A program made the translations under genes and the position numbers. Under the pieces are notes generated by a model, which was not told where the DNA came from, did not search any database, and was given only the letters and a program-made list of their open reading frames with translations. A stretch of 64,000 bases of DNA. Origin: JBFHIJ01 sp963678775. Its GTDB lineage: Bacteria; Bacteroidota; Ignavibacteria; Kapaibacteriales; UBA2268. Below are positions 18,302-26,600 of the stretch, in pieces. The number at the start of each line of letters is the position of its first letter. The first letter of the stretch is position 1. Where the stretch lies: NCBI GenBank assembly GCA_963678775.2, contig CAXXGR010000007.1, positions 620,001-684,000 on the forward strand, given 5' to 3'.

Positions 18302-19538
18302 TGATAGAATACCTCCGTTGCGACAAGATTTACTTATCCATAGTACTATGATAAATGATACTCCGCATATTGTGCTATCTGATGAGATAGGGTTTGCAAA
18401 AGAACAGACAGCTTTCTCTGAAATGATGCTTCATATACTGCAGCAAATTGATGGGAAAAAGTCTTTCAATGATTTACATCAGTGGGTATTGGAAAACATC
18501 AATACTGCTTTGACATTAGATAGTATAAAAGAACCTATTGAAGAACTTATTAAGAGAGGATTCTTTCAAACGGAGGACTTCCTTGATTATAAAAGTAACT
18601 TCTATAATGAACTTAATAAAGGCACAGTGCGATATCCTATATGTGCAGGGTCAAGTTATTCTGAACTAAAAGAGCAGCTTAATATAGAAATTGATGAGAT
18701 ACTTTCTACAAATGATAAAAATGGAATACCTAATAATGCGAAAGCTATAATAGCTCCACATATTGATTTTAAAATTGGTAAGGAAGCCCACAGAGTATAC
18801 TCTTCAGCTTATTCCGCCATTAAAAATTCAAATCCTGATATTGTTATTATTTTAGGTACAAGTCATAGTTATTCTAATTCATTTTTTATGATGAGTGCTA
18901 AGAACTATTTAACCCCTTTGGGTGAAGCTAAAACTAATCAGGATGTATTAAATTATCTACTTGAAGACACTCCTGAACGAATAGCCAAAATTGACGAAAT
19001 GGCTCATCTGAAAGAACATTCAGTAGAGTTTCAAGTTGTTTTATTGCAAAAACTTTTTGCTGAAAAAGATATTACGTTTGTACCGGTTGTAACCGGATCT
19101 TTGCATGAGTATCTTGCAGTCCATGGTAAACCTACATCCGATACTGAACTTATGACTTTCATCACAAAACTCCAAAAATTGGAAACTGTATTTGAGAAGA
19201 AAGTCTTAATAATTGCCAGTGTTGATTTTGCCCACATAGGTAGAAAGTTTGGGGATGATTTTAATGCTGAATACTATCTTGATACTGTTAGAGAAGAAGA
19301 TGCTATCTTACTGAATAAACTATCAGAAGGTAATTCGGGCGAATTCCTAGAAAAAATTAGTAATGACAGAGATAAATGGAAAATTTGTGGCACTTCGCCT
19401 ATTTATCTTTTAATGCAGATATTAGATAATTCTAAAGGTACAGTATTGGATTATGGTCAGTGGCACGAAACTGAAACATCTTCAGCTGTTACTTTTAGTT
19501 CTGTAGCATTTTATAATGAGGAACAAAAAGATGTTTAA
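18291..19538 (+). CDS. Memo-like protein (AmmeMemoRadiSam system protein B family) with N-terminal extension
   Basis: The C-terminal about 280 residues belong to the Memo family, related to LigB-type dioxygenases. The expected His/Cys-bearing blocks are IIAPHIDFKIG, ILGTSHSYS, KEHSVEFQVVLL, SVDFAHIG and WKICGTSPI. The N-terminal about 130 residues form a separate region containing ILQQIDGKKSFNDLHQW, resembling the small helical PqqD/winged-helix-like module found in some bacterial members. The family often occurs with AMMECR1 and radical SAM proteins, but neither is in this window. Function is unknown. Overlaps both neighbours. Confidence 0.85.
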   Translation: MKSDDRIPPLRQDLLIHSTMINDTPHIVLSDEIGFAKEQTAFSEMMLHILQQIDGKKSFNDLHQWVLENINTALTLDSIKEPIEELIKRGFFQTEDFLDYKSNFYNELNKGTVRYPICAGSSYSELKEQLNIEIDEILSTNDKNGIPNNAKAIIAPHIDFKIGKEAHRVYSSAYSAIKNSNPDIVIILGTSHSYSNSFFMMSAKNYLTPLGEAKTNQDVLNYLLEDTPERIAKIDEMAHLKEHSVEFQVVLLQKLFAEKDITFVPVVTGSLHEYLAVHGKPTSDTELMTFITKLQKLETVFEKKVLIIASVDFAHIGRKFGDDFNAEYYLDTVREEDAILLNKLSEGNSGEFLEKISNDRDKWKICGTSPIYLLMQILDNSKGTVLDYGQWHETETSSAVTFSSVAFYNEEQKDV

Positions 19539-19920
19539 AAGTTTAGTACCTAATATTATGGTTGAGTCTGTAAATGAAACCATAGCTTACTATTCTGATA
19601 ATTTTGGCTTTAACTGCGTAATGAGTGTGCCAGAAGACGGTGAAAAAGTTTGGGCAATGATAAAAAAAGATGATGTAACATTGATGCTACAAAATCGAGA
19701 AAGTATAGTCGCAGAAATGCCGGAATTCGAGAATACTAAATTAGGAGGTTCGCTTAGCTTTTTTGTTAGCGTAACTGAAATAAATGAGTTATTCAACTCC
19801 GTCAAGAATAATATCAATGTGATAAAAGAGCCATTTGATACTTTCTACAATACTATTGAATTTATATTTAAAGATATAAACGGCTATATTGTTACAATGT
19901 CAGAACATAAAGATGCATAA
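19531..19920 (+). CDS. VOC (glyoxalase/bleomycin-resistance) superfamily protein
   Basis: Small 129-residue vicinal-oxygen-chelate fold protein. It has the opening beta-alpha-beta pattern MFKSLVPNIMVESVNETIAY, a Gly/Phe turn (DNFGFN) and the closing block NGYIVTMSEHK. A longer frame from 19516 is open, but GAGG at 19518-19521 is well placed for the ATG at 19531. That start overlaps the upstream stop by 8 bases. The substrate cannot be told from sequence; such proteins range from glyoxalases to antibiotic-binding proteins. Confidence 0.8.
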   Translation: MFKSLVPNIMVESVNETIAYYSDNFGFNCVMSVPEDGEKVWAMIKKDDVTLMLQNRESIVAEMPEFENTKLGGSLSFFVSVTEINELFNSVKNNINVIKEPFDTFYNTIEFIFKDINGYIVTMSEHKDA

Positions 19921-20950
19921 TATAGAAGAAGTATATATAAAATATTACTCAATACCATTCAAAAAACCTTTCAAAATGATTGATACTATAATGAATCACA
20001 AGAAAGGTTTTTTACTAATTGTTAAAACAGAAGCTGGGATTAAGGTAGGTGATTGTTCTCCATTAATTGGATTTAGCAAAGAGTCTTTTGCTGAAGCTCA
20101 AGCGCAACTGCTTATCGTTTATTCAAAAATACAAGCATTGATTAAAACTGATTTAAGTGAAGCAATCACACTTATATTGGAAGAAATGGAACTATTGCCT
20201 TCTGTGGAATTTGCATTGAAGTCTTTAGAATATGAAAATGTTATTTCTAATAATATAGCCGGTATAATCCGCTCTAATGCATTGATTAATATGCATGATA
20301 TTGACAAAGAGATAAAAGATAAATATTCAGAAGGTTATAGAATTTTTAAAATAAAGTTAGGTAGGTCTGAGTTTAACACGGAACTTTCCTACTGGAGTAA
20401 GTATGTATCAGAATTTTCAGAAAAAGTGAAATTTATATTTGATACAAATAGAACTTGGAGCTTAGACCAGCTGGATTTATTTTACAAGAGTATAGATAAA
20501 AAAAGTCTTCTCTATTTTGAAGATCCGCTCGAATGTAAAGAAGAACTAATAAGCTTATTGAGCTCTTCAAGAAAAATACCTATAGCCTTAGATGAGTCAT
20601 TGATATATATATTAGATAAACAGATTTATAGTTTTAAGTATGCTGTTATAAAACCTACTATAGTAAGTAAATATGATAGAATAATTAAGTTGCTTAACAA
20701 CAAAAATAAGAAAGTTGTCTTAAGTTCTGCATTTGAATCATTTTATGGTATAAGGAATCTATGCTTTTTACACAAGAAATATAATCTTGATACACATATT
20801 GGCTTAGATACTTATAAAGTGTATAATTCAGATTTTGCTAATATGGATACGTTTATAGACCAATCAATCGTTAATATTGATTTGTTATTGCAGCATAAAA
20901 CACACTCGGAGCATATATGTGTGGTAGATTTGCATTCGCACCAAAAATAG
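19913..20950 (+). CDS. menC: enolase-superfamily enzyme, probable o-succinylbenzoate synthase
   Basis: Muconate-lactonizing subgroup of the enolase superfamily. The catalytic lysines are in FKIKLGR, metal ligands in FDTNRTW, YFEDPL and ALDESL, and the second-side lysine in VIKPTIV. This set is shared by o-succinylbenzoate synthase (menaquinone pathway) and dipeptide epimerases. The short 345-residue length and divergent ends favour MenC. No other men gene is in the window, so the specific reaction is inference. The ATG at 19913 overlaps the VOC stop by 8 bases. The gene end overlaps the SRAP start by 34 bases. Confidence 0.7.
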   Translation: MHNIEEVYIKYYSIPFKKPFKMIDTIMNHKKGFLLIVKTEAGIKVGDCSPLIGFSKESFAEAQAQLLIVYSKIQALIKTDLSEAITLILEEMELLPSVEFALKSLEYENVISNNIAGIIRSNALINMHDIDKEIKDKYSEGYRIFKIKLGRSEFNTELSYWSKYVSEFSEKVKFIFDTNRTWSLDQLDLFYKSIDKKSLLYFEDPLECKEELISLLSSSRKIPIALDESLIYILDKQIYSFKYAVIKPTIVSKYDRIIKLLNNKNKKVVLSSAFESFYGIRNLCFLHKKYNLDTHIGLDTYKVYNSDFANMDTFIDQSIVNIDLLLQHKTHSEHICVVDLHSHQK

Positions 20951-21579
20951 ATAAAAACAATGATGACATTGAAATAATCGAAAGAGATCATACTTTAAAA
21001 ATATCGTATAATCTATCTCCCGGCATGAATATAAGCACTATTGATAACAAGTATGTTGTGAAGAATCTAAAATGGGGATTGATTCCACATTGGTCGAATG
21101 ATTTAAGCATAGGGAATAAACTGTATAATGCAAGATCAGAAACAGCGCACGAAAAGCCTAGTTTTAGAAAAGCATTTTCAAATAGATGTTTAATTCCTGC
21201 TACCGGATTTTTTGAATGGAAAAAATCTAAGGTGGGTAAATCACCTTATTTTGTTAAACATATTGATAATAAAATCCTATACTTTGCCGGAATCTGCGAC
21301 AAAGCTGAAATAAATGGGGACATAATTGAATCTGTAACAATACTTACCACTGATCCCAATCAGATTATAAAAAAAATACATAACAGAATGCCGGTAATTC
21401 TTGATAAGAATAGTATTGACTTATGGCTTAATGGTAAAAAAGAGAATATTCTTGACTCAAATATTTTTACTCCTTATTCGAGTAATGAAATTGAAGCATA
21501 TAGAGTATCAGAGTTAGTTAATAACGCTTCTCTTGATAGTTATAAACTTATAGAAAAAATAGATATTACATTATTTTGA
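20917..21579 (+). CDS. yedK: SRAP (HMCES/YedK) abasic-site-protein crosslinking enzyme
   Basis: SOS-response-associated peptidase fold. It starts MCGRFAF, with Cys2 (exposed after Met removal) forming the covalent link to abasic sites in single-stranded DNA. NARSETAHEKPSF and CLIPATGFFEWK carry the active-site Asn and Glu, and the conserved His is in IHNRMPVIL. Because Cys2 must be terminal, the start is fixed although it lies 34 bases inside the previous gene. Length of 220 residues is normal. The next gene, 10 bases on, is exonuclease III, an AP endonuclease, so both products act on abasic DNA. Confidence 0.93.
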   Translation: MCGRFAFAPKIDKNNDDIEIIERDHTLKISYNLSPGMNISTIDNKYVVKNLKWGLIPHWSNDLSIGNKLYNARSETAHEKPSFRKAFSNRCLIPATGFFEWKKSKVGKSPYFVKHIDNKILYFAGICDKAEINGDIIESVTILTTDPNQIIKKIHNRMPVILDKNSIDLWLNGKKENILDSNIFTPYSSNEIEAYRVSELVNNASLDSYKLIEKIDITLF

Positions 21580-21589
21580 AGGAAATAAT

Positions 21590-22393
21590 ATGAAAATAAT
21601 TAGCTGGAATGTAAATGGTATTAGATCTGTAATTGGTCAGAATGCAAGAACTAAGTTTGGTAAAACATACAAAAAGAATTATTTGCATAAATATATCGAA
21701 GAAGAGAATCCTGATATAATTTGTATTCAGGAAACAAAATCTGAGCCTGATCAAATAAATGAAGACTTAAGGTATCCGGAAGGTTATCATGGATATTATC
21801 ATTCATGCAGAAGGAAAAAAGGTTATAGTGGCGTCGTAACATACAGCAAGATAAAACCATTAAATGTGTATACTGAAATTGGAATAGAGAAATTTGATGA
21901 AGAAGGTAGAATAATAGCTACAGAATTTGATGATTTTGTGTTGTTCAATATCTATTTTCCAAATGGAACATCAGGACAAGAACGAATAGATTTTAAATTA
22001 GAATTTTATGATGCTGTGTTTGCTCATTTTGAAGAGTTGCGTAAACAAGGCAAAGAGTTGATCATCTGCGGGGATTACAATACGGCTCATAAACCAATAG
22101 ATCTAGCCAGACCTAAGGAAAACGAAAAGAACTCAGGCTTCTTACCCGAAGAGAGAGTTAAATTAGATTGGATGGTCGAGCATGGATATATCGATAGTTT
22201 TAGGCTGTTTAACCAAGAAAGTAATCAATTTACGTGGTGGAGTAACAGAGGCAAAGCTCGAGAGAATAATGTTGGCTGGAGGATTGATTATCATATGATA
22301 ACTCCGGGACTTAAAGATAAAGTTATAAAGTCGTATCACCAACCGGATGCTAAAGGGTCTGATCATTGCCCGATTGTGATTGAACTTAGATGA
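21590..22393 (+). CDS. xth: exodeoxyribonuclease III / AP endonuclease
   Basis: Exonuclease-endonuclease-phosphatase fold. The catalytic blocks are ISWNVNGIRS, CIQETKSE, CGDYNTAHKPIDLA, GWRIDYHMIT and GSDHCPIVI. It cleaves at abasic sites in base-excision repair. Length of 267 residues is normal. GAAGGAAATAAT before the ATG gives a good ribosome-binding site. Last gene of the packed run that starts with dapD; a strong terminator follows. Confidence 0.95.
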   Translation: MKIISWNVNGIRSVIGQNARTKFGKTYKKNYLHKYIEEENPDIICIQETKSEPDQINEDLRYPEGYHGYYHSCRRKKGYSGVVTYSKIKPLNVYTEIGIEKFDEEGRIIATEFDDFVLFNIYFPNGTSGQERIDFKLEFYDAVFAHFEELRKQGKELIICGDYNTAHKPIDLARPKENEKNSGFLPEERVKLDWMVEHGYIDSFRLFNQESNQFTWWSNRGKARENNVGWRIDYHMITPGLKDKVIKSYHQPDAKGSDHCPIVIELR

Positions 22394-22421
22394 GTTAAAC
22401 TGGATATTGTGGAAGTATAAT

Positions 22422-22466
22422 AAAGGCTCGTAATATTAAAATATAATTACGAGCCTTTATTTTTTG
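22422..22466 (+). terminator. rho-independent terminator after xth
   Basis: Perfect 13-base stem AAAGGCTCGTAAT / ATTACGAGCCTTT (22422-22434 with 22446-22458) followed by a T-rich tract. It closes the dapD-to-xth unit. Confidence 0.9.
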
Positions 22467-22487
22467 CAAAATATCGCAATAAAAAAA

Positions 22488-22515
22488 TAAGTAATTCGCT
22501 TTTATATTCATATTT
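22488..22515 (+). promoter_or_regulatory. bipartite motif upstream of chemoreceptor 1
   Basis: TAAGTAATTCG, 6 bases, TATTCATATTT. It lies 60 bases before the ATG. The same two blocks with identical spacing lie upstream of chemoreceptor 2 (26548-26575), while the sequence around them differs. This makes it a candidate promoter or operator shared by both receptors. It does not match the classical sigma-28 consensus closely. Confidence 0.55.
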
Positions 22516-22547
22516 AAAGACTAACACAATTTTTCAGTGGGGATTCT

Positions 22548-25500
22548 ATGGGCAAGATTAGTTACAAAAATTTACCGATTTTCTACAAGGTTTTTATCCC
22601 TGTTATTCTTTCGTTAGGTTTACTGATAATATATTTTGAAGCTATGCTGCTTCCAAATATAGAGTCAAATATGATGAAAGAAAAAGAATATTTTTTAAAA
22701 AATATGATATCTACTCCTGTCTCAATGGTTAAACAATACTACGAAAGATTTAAAAGTGGAGAACTTACTGAAGAAGATGCTCGGAACAGAGCACTCGAGA
22801 GAATTAGATCTTTCAGATATGATGAGTCTAATTACTATTTTATATTTGATAAAGATAAAATGCTCATGCATGGCATTTCAAAAGAAAGAGAAGGAAAAAA
22901 AATACCAAAATTTGTAGACAAACAAGGTATCCCATATTTATCGCAAGCAATAGATCAGATTGATGAAGGTAAAGATGGACTTGTTAGTTATATGATGCCA
23001 AAACCACCTCAGATGGATTTGCAACCAAAGTTATCCCTAATCGAATATATAAAAGAATGGGATATTTATATAGGAACAGGTATTTATGTAGATGATATAA
23101 ATGAGCAAATGACCTCTATGAATAAAGATATTTATATTTCCCTCTTTATCATAATTGCAATCATTATTATTGTTCTTAGCTATATAATTAAATCTCAAGT
23201 CGCAAAACCTGTAAATGAATTGGTGCTTTTAGCAGAAAAAGTATCATTAGGTAATGTCTCTTTTGATATATCTAATACTAATGAAGATGAGCTAGGCAAA
23301 CTTTCCGGAGCTTTTGGAGAAATGAAATCAGTTCTTGTTTCTTTAACAGACGAAATTGCTGTTCTTACTAAAGCTGCTTCAAACGGTAAATTAGACATAC
23401 GAGGAAATTCTTCAAAATATGAAGGGAAATTTGCAGATATCATAGATGGATTCAACGGTACCCTTAATGAAATCATCAAACCTCTCAATGTAACAGCAGA
23501 ATATGTAGATAGGATTTCTAAAGGAGATATCCCTGCAAAAATATCGGATGATTACAGAGGTGATTTTAATGAAATCAAAAACAATATCAATCTGCTTATA
23601 GATAGCATGGACGACTATGTATTAAGTGTTGACCAGTTCATCACTCAACATAAAAATGGTGAAATTGATTATCTTATGAATGAGTCTAAGTTTAATGGTG
23701 TTTTTGCAAAAATGGCAAAAGGAAGTAATCAATCCGTAAACATTTATGTGGATGCTATTAAAGATATTCTTGATATGGTTAGTCAATATTCTAATGGAGA
23801 TTTTTCTAATAATTTAAGAAAATTCCCTGGCAAACAGGCACTTGCAAATGAGAGTGTAGATAGAGTAAAAGACAACTTACTTATGATAGTCGAAGAGATT
23901 AATACGCTTAGTATTCAAATGAGTGCCGGAAATTTAGATAGGAGAGCGGACGTTGATAGGTATCAAGGTGCTTACAGAGATATGATTGATGGTTTAAATC
24001 AGACTTTGGATGCAGTTATTCAACCTTTAAATATTAGTGCAGAATACGTAGACAGAATCTCTAAAGGCGATATTCCTCCTAAAATACAAGAAGAATATAG
24101 AGGTGATTTTAATGAACTGAAAAACAACTTGAATACTATGATTGATACTCTAAATTTCTTTATTGAAGACATGACTTATATGTCTTCTGAGCATATCAAC
24201 GGGAAAATTGATGTCTTTATGCAAGAAGAGAAATTTATGGGTGTATTTAATACTATGGCTAAAGGTATGAATGATACAGTAAAAGATCATATTGCTGGTA
24301 TTCTGCGTATCCTGGATGTTATTGGTGAATATGGTAAAGGGAATTTTGATATTGTATTAGAAGATATGAAAGGTCAGCGAATAGTTGCAACTCAGATGGT
24401 AAACAAATTTAGAGAGAATCTTTTAGCTGTACAAGATTCACTTGATAGTTTAGTTCAAGCAGCTCAACTTGGAACTCTTGATACAAGAGCTGATATTACT
24501 AAGTTTGATGGAGGATGGCAAAACATAGTAAAAGGTGCAAACTCTATGCTTGAAAATGCAGCAACACCTATAACTGAATTTGTCAGCTTATTAGAAAGAG
24601 TTGCAGTTTACGATTTAAGAGATATGCCAAAAGATGATTATAATGGAGATTGGAAAAGACTTAGTGACTCTATTGGTTTGATAGTAGATGCCTTTAGAAC
24701 TATTACTATAAGCTTTAAACAAATTAGTGAAGGTAATTTTGAAATATTGCAAGTTCTGGAGCAGACACCTCAGAAATCGAGTCATGATGAACTAAGCCCT
24801 GCTGCTACAAAGATGATTCAAACAATTATTAATCTTACTAAAGAAGTAGTAAGAGTTGCTAAAGAATCTGCAGAAGGAAACTTTAAAGTTCGAGCTGATA
24901 TAGACAAATTTGATGGTGATTATCAAAACGTAGTAACTGGTTTAAATGACGTAATAGAATCTTTTGTTTCTCCTCTAAATCTATCTATGCAATATTTCGA
25001 TAAAATAGCATCAGGAGAGGAACTTACAGAATTAGATGTAAGTCAATACAAAGGTGGATTTAAAGATTTAACAAGTAACATAAATCAAGTATCTGATTTT
25101 ATGAATAATGTTACATCCGACATAGCACTGACTGCTACTGCTGCCGTGGAAGGTAGATTATCTTCAAGAATAGATGTCTCTAAATATCCGGGTACTTGGA
25201 AAGATATTACAGAAGGTATAAACTTGATTTTAGACTCCATAATTAAACCTATAAATGAAGCAATGGATGTATTGGTGGTGATGGCTAATGGAGACTTTAC
25301 TAAAGAAATGTCAGGTAATTATAAAGGCGATCATGCTAAACTAAAAGAAAGTATAAACAGCCTAATTAACTCCTTAAATAATCTAGTTTATCAAATAAGC
25401 GATGCAGCAAATAATGTAGCACAGGCATCAATCTCAATTTCTTCGACGACTGAAACAATTTCAGCAGCATCTCATGAACAAAGTAGTCAAGTTGATGAAG

Positions 25501-26303
25501 TTGCAGCAGCGATGGAAGAAATGGCAAGGACAATCACAGAAAATTCAAGCAATGCTGCAACCACTGCAGGGTTTGCCAATAACAACGGCAAAATTGCAGA
25601 AGAAGGGGGTTCAGTAGTGGAAAACACAATCAACAAAATGCGTGAAATTGCAGAAGTAGTGAATCAGTCTGCAAAGAATATTGAAAGACTAGGAGAATCT
25701 TCTACTCAAATAGGTGAAATAATCTCTGTGATTGAAGAAATTGCTGACCAGACTAATCTACTTGCACTTAATGCGGCCATTGAAGCTGCCAGAGCCGGTG
25801 AACAAGGTAGAGGCTTCGCAGTTGTTGCTGATGAAGTAAGAAAGCTTGCAGAGCGTACGACAGAAGCTACTAAACAAATATCAACGATGATAAAAGGGAT
25901 ACAATCAGAAACATCTGAAGCTGTACATGTAATGCACAAAGGTAATGAAGAAGTATCTGAAGGTATAAGCCTTGCAGATAATGCCGGTGTTGCTTTGAAA
26001 GAGGTAGTAGATAGTACTAAGAATGTGCTTGACATGGTAAACTCTATTGCATCATCTTCAGAAGAGCAGGCTGCAACAAGTGAAGAGATATCTAAGAATA
26101 TCAATACTATTTCTATTGCAACCAACGAATCAGCTCAAAGTATAGAAAGTATAGCACATTCTTCAGAAGATTTGACTGGTCTAACAAAAAATCTAACTGA
26201 GTTAGTTTCTACTTTTAAAATAAAGGCAAATACTGCAAACGTAAGTAGCCTTGCTGGTATCGAAAGGAATAGGCTTGAAGATAACAATGATGTTTGGGAT
26301 TAA
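22548..26303 (+). CDS. methyl-accepting chemotaxis protein with sCache sensor and poly-HAMP array (copy 1)
   Basis: Giant chemoreceptor of 1251 residues. Order: membrane helix 1 (about 13-33); periplasmic single-Cache sensor (about 40-190, with YDESNYYFIFDKD and WDIYIGTGIY); membrane helix 2 (about 196-215); membrane-proximal HAMP; then about fifteen further HAMP-like units to about residue 950, recognisable by repeats such as GNLDRRADVDRYQG and KGDIPAKISDDYRGDF; and the kinase-control domain with EIADQTNLLALNAAIEAARA (about 1062-1081). The array contains an internal duplication of a four-unit block. The C-terminus is NDVWD. No CheA/CheW/CheR genes are nearby. An almost equal-length paralogue follows 297 bases later. 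Confidence 0.93.
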   Translation: MGKISYKNLPIFYKVFIPVILSLGLLIIYFEAMLLPNIESNMMKEKEYFLKNMISTPVSMVKQYYERFKSGELTEEDARNRALERIRSFRYDESNYYFIFDKDKMLMHGISKEREGKKIPKFVDKQGIPYLSQAIDQIDEGKDGLVSYMMPKPPQMDLQPKLSLIEYIKEWDIYIGTGIYVDDINEQMTSMNKDIYISLFIIIAIIIIVLSYIIKSQVAKPVNELVLLAEKVSLGNVSFDISNTNEDELGKLSGAFGEMKSVLVSLTDEIAVLTKAASNGKLDIRGNSSKYEGKFADIIDGFNGTLNEIIKPLNVTAEYVDRISKGDIPAKISDDYRGDFNEIKNNINLLIDSMDDYVLSVDQFITQHKNGEIDYLMNESKFNGVFAKMAKGSNQSVNIYVDAIKDILDMVSQYSNGDFSNNLRKFPGKQALANESVDRVKDNLLMIVEEINTLSIQMSAGNLDRRADVDRYQGAYRDMIDGLNQTLDAVIQPLNISAEYVDRISKGDIPPKIQEEYRGDFNELKNNLNTMIDTLNFFIEDMTYMSSEHINGKIDVFMQEEKFMGVFNTMAKGMNDTVKDHIAGILRILDVIGEYGKGNFDIVLEDMKGQRIVATQMVNKFRENLLAVQDSLDSLVQAAQLGTLDTRADITKFDGGWQNIVKGANSMLENAATPITEFVSLLERVAVYDLRDMPKDDYNGDWKRLSDSIGLIVDAFRTITISFKQISEGNFEILQVLEQTPQKSSHDELSPAATKMIQTIINLTKEVVRVAKESAEGNFKVRADIDKFDGDYQNVVTGLNDVIESFVSPLNLSMQYFDKIASGEELTELDVSQYKGGFKDLTSNINQVSDFMNNVTSDIALTATAAVEGRLSSRIDVSKYPGTWKDITEGINLILDSIIKPINEAMDVLVVMANGDFTKEMSGNYKGDHAKLKESINSLINSLNNLVYQISDAANNVAQASISISSTTETISAASHEQSSQVDEVAAAMEEMARTITENSSNAATTAGFANNNGKIAEEGGSVVENTINKMREIAEVVNQSAKNIERLGESSTQIGEIISVIEEIADQTNLLALNAAIEAARAGEQGRGFAVVADEVRKLAERTTEATKQISTMIKGIQSETSEAVHVMHKGNEEVSEGISLADNAGVALKEVVDSTKNVLDMVNSIASSSEEQAATSEEISKNINTISIATNESAQSIESIAHSSEDLTGLTKNLTELVSTFKIKANTANVSSLAGIERNRLEDNNDVWD
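23487..24034 (+). repeat. near-identical DNA block shared with chemoreceptor 2 (copy A1)
   Basis: 548 bases identical to 27540-28087 except for C versus T at 23741/27794. Sequence immediately on both sides differs at many silent positions. The block encodes part of the poly-HAMP array. Confidence 0.95.
24615..24841 (+). repeat. identical DNA block shared with chemoreceptor 2 (copy B1)
   Basis: 227 bases identical to 28668-28894, flanked by diverged sequence. Encodes the HAMP-array section beginning LRDMPKDDYNGDW. Confidence 0.95.
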
Positions 26304-26328
26304 TTAATCCTCTAAATATATTAAATAT

Positions 26329-26362
26329 AATAGGCTGTCAAATCAAGGCAGCCTATTGTTGT
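26329..26362 (+). terminator. hairpin, possible terminator after chemoreceptor 1
   Basis: Nine-base stem AATAGGCTG / CAGCCTATT (26329-26337 with 26349-26357), followed by GTTGTTTA rather than a clean T run. Probably a weak terminator. Confidence 0.6.
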
Positions 26363-26547
26363 TTATAGCAACTAGTTAATCAACAATTGTGAAATTTATG
26401 TTTGTGTTTGGTGCTGCAAATAATGGAGAATATTATGATTTAGATTCGTATAGCTTGGATGCTAAAGAATATATAAGTTAGGCAAATGGTCTGAGTGTAA
26501 ATCAATTACACTATATATTAGATTTAGTAAAGATAGCAATAATAATC

Positions 26548-26575
26548 TAAGTAATTCGATGTAATATTCATATTT
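26548..26575 (+). promoter_or_regulatory. bipartite motif upstream of chemoreceptor 2
   Basis: Same TAAGTAATTCG-N6-TATTCATATTT as at 22488-22515, here 53 bases before the ATG. Confidence 0.55.
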
Positions 26576-26600
26576 CAACTAATAACTATTTGGGTGTGTT

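Larger units (their letters stand above)
26304..26600. other. spacer between the two chemoreceptors
   Basis: 297 bases. It holds the hairpin at 26329-26357, the shared bipartite motif at 26548-26575, and a 27-codon open frame at 26398-26481 (starts MFVFGAANNGEYYDLD). The frame lacks any recognisable family and may be a gene remnant or chance. Nothing else is seen. Confidence 0.5.

Noticed and set aside
25706..26125. Minus-strand frame of 139 codons in chemoreceptor 1 and a partial twin at 29759-29992
   Set aside because: Appears in both paralogues only because the sense sequence is conserved; no signal of its own.
26398..26481. 27-codon frame between the receptors
   Set aside because: Too short and without family, coupling or strong start signal to call a gene.
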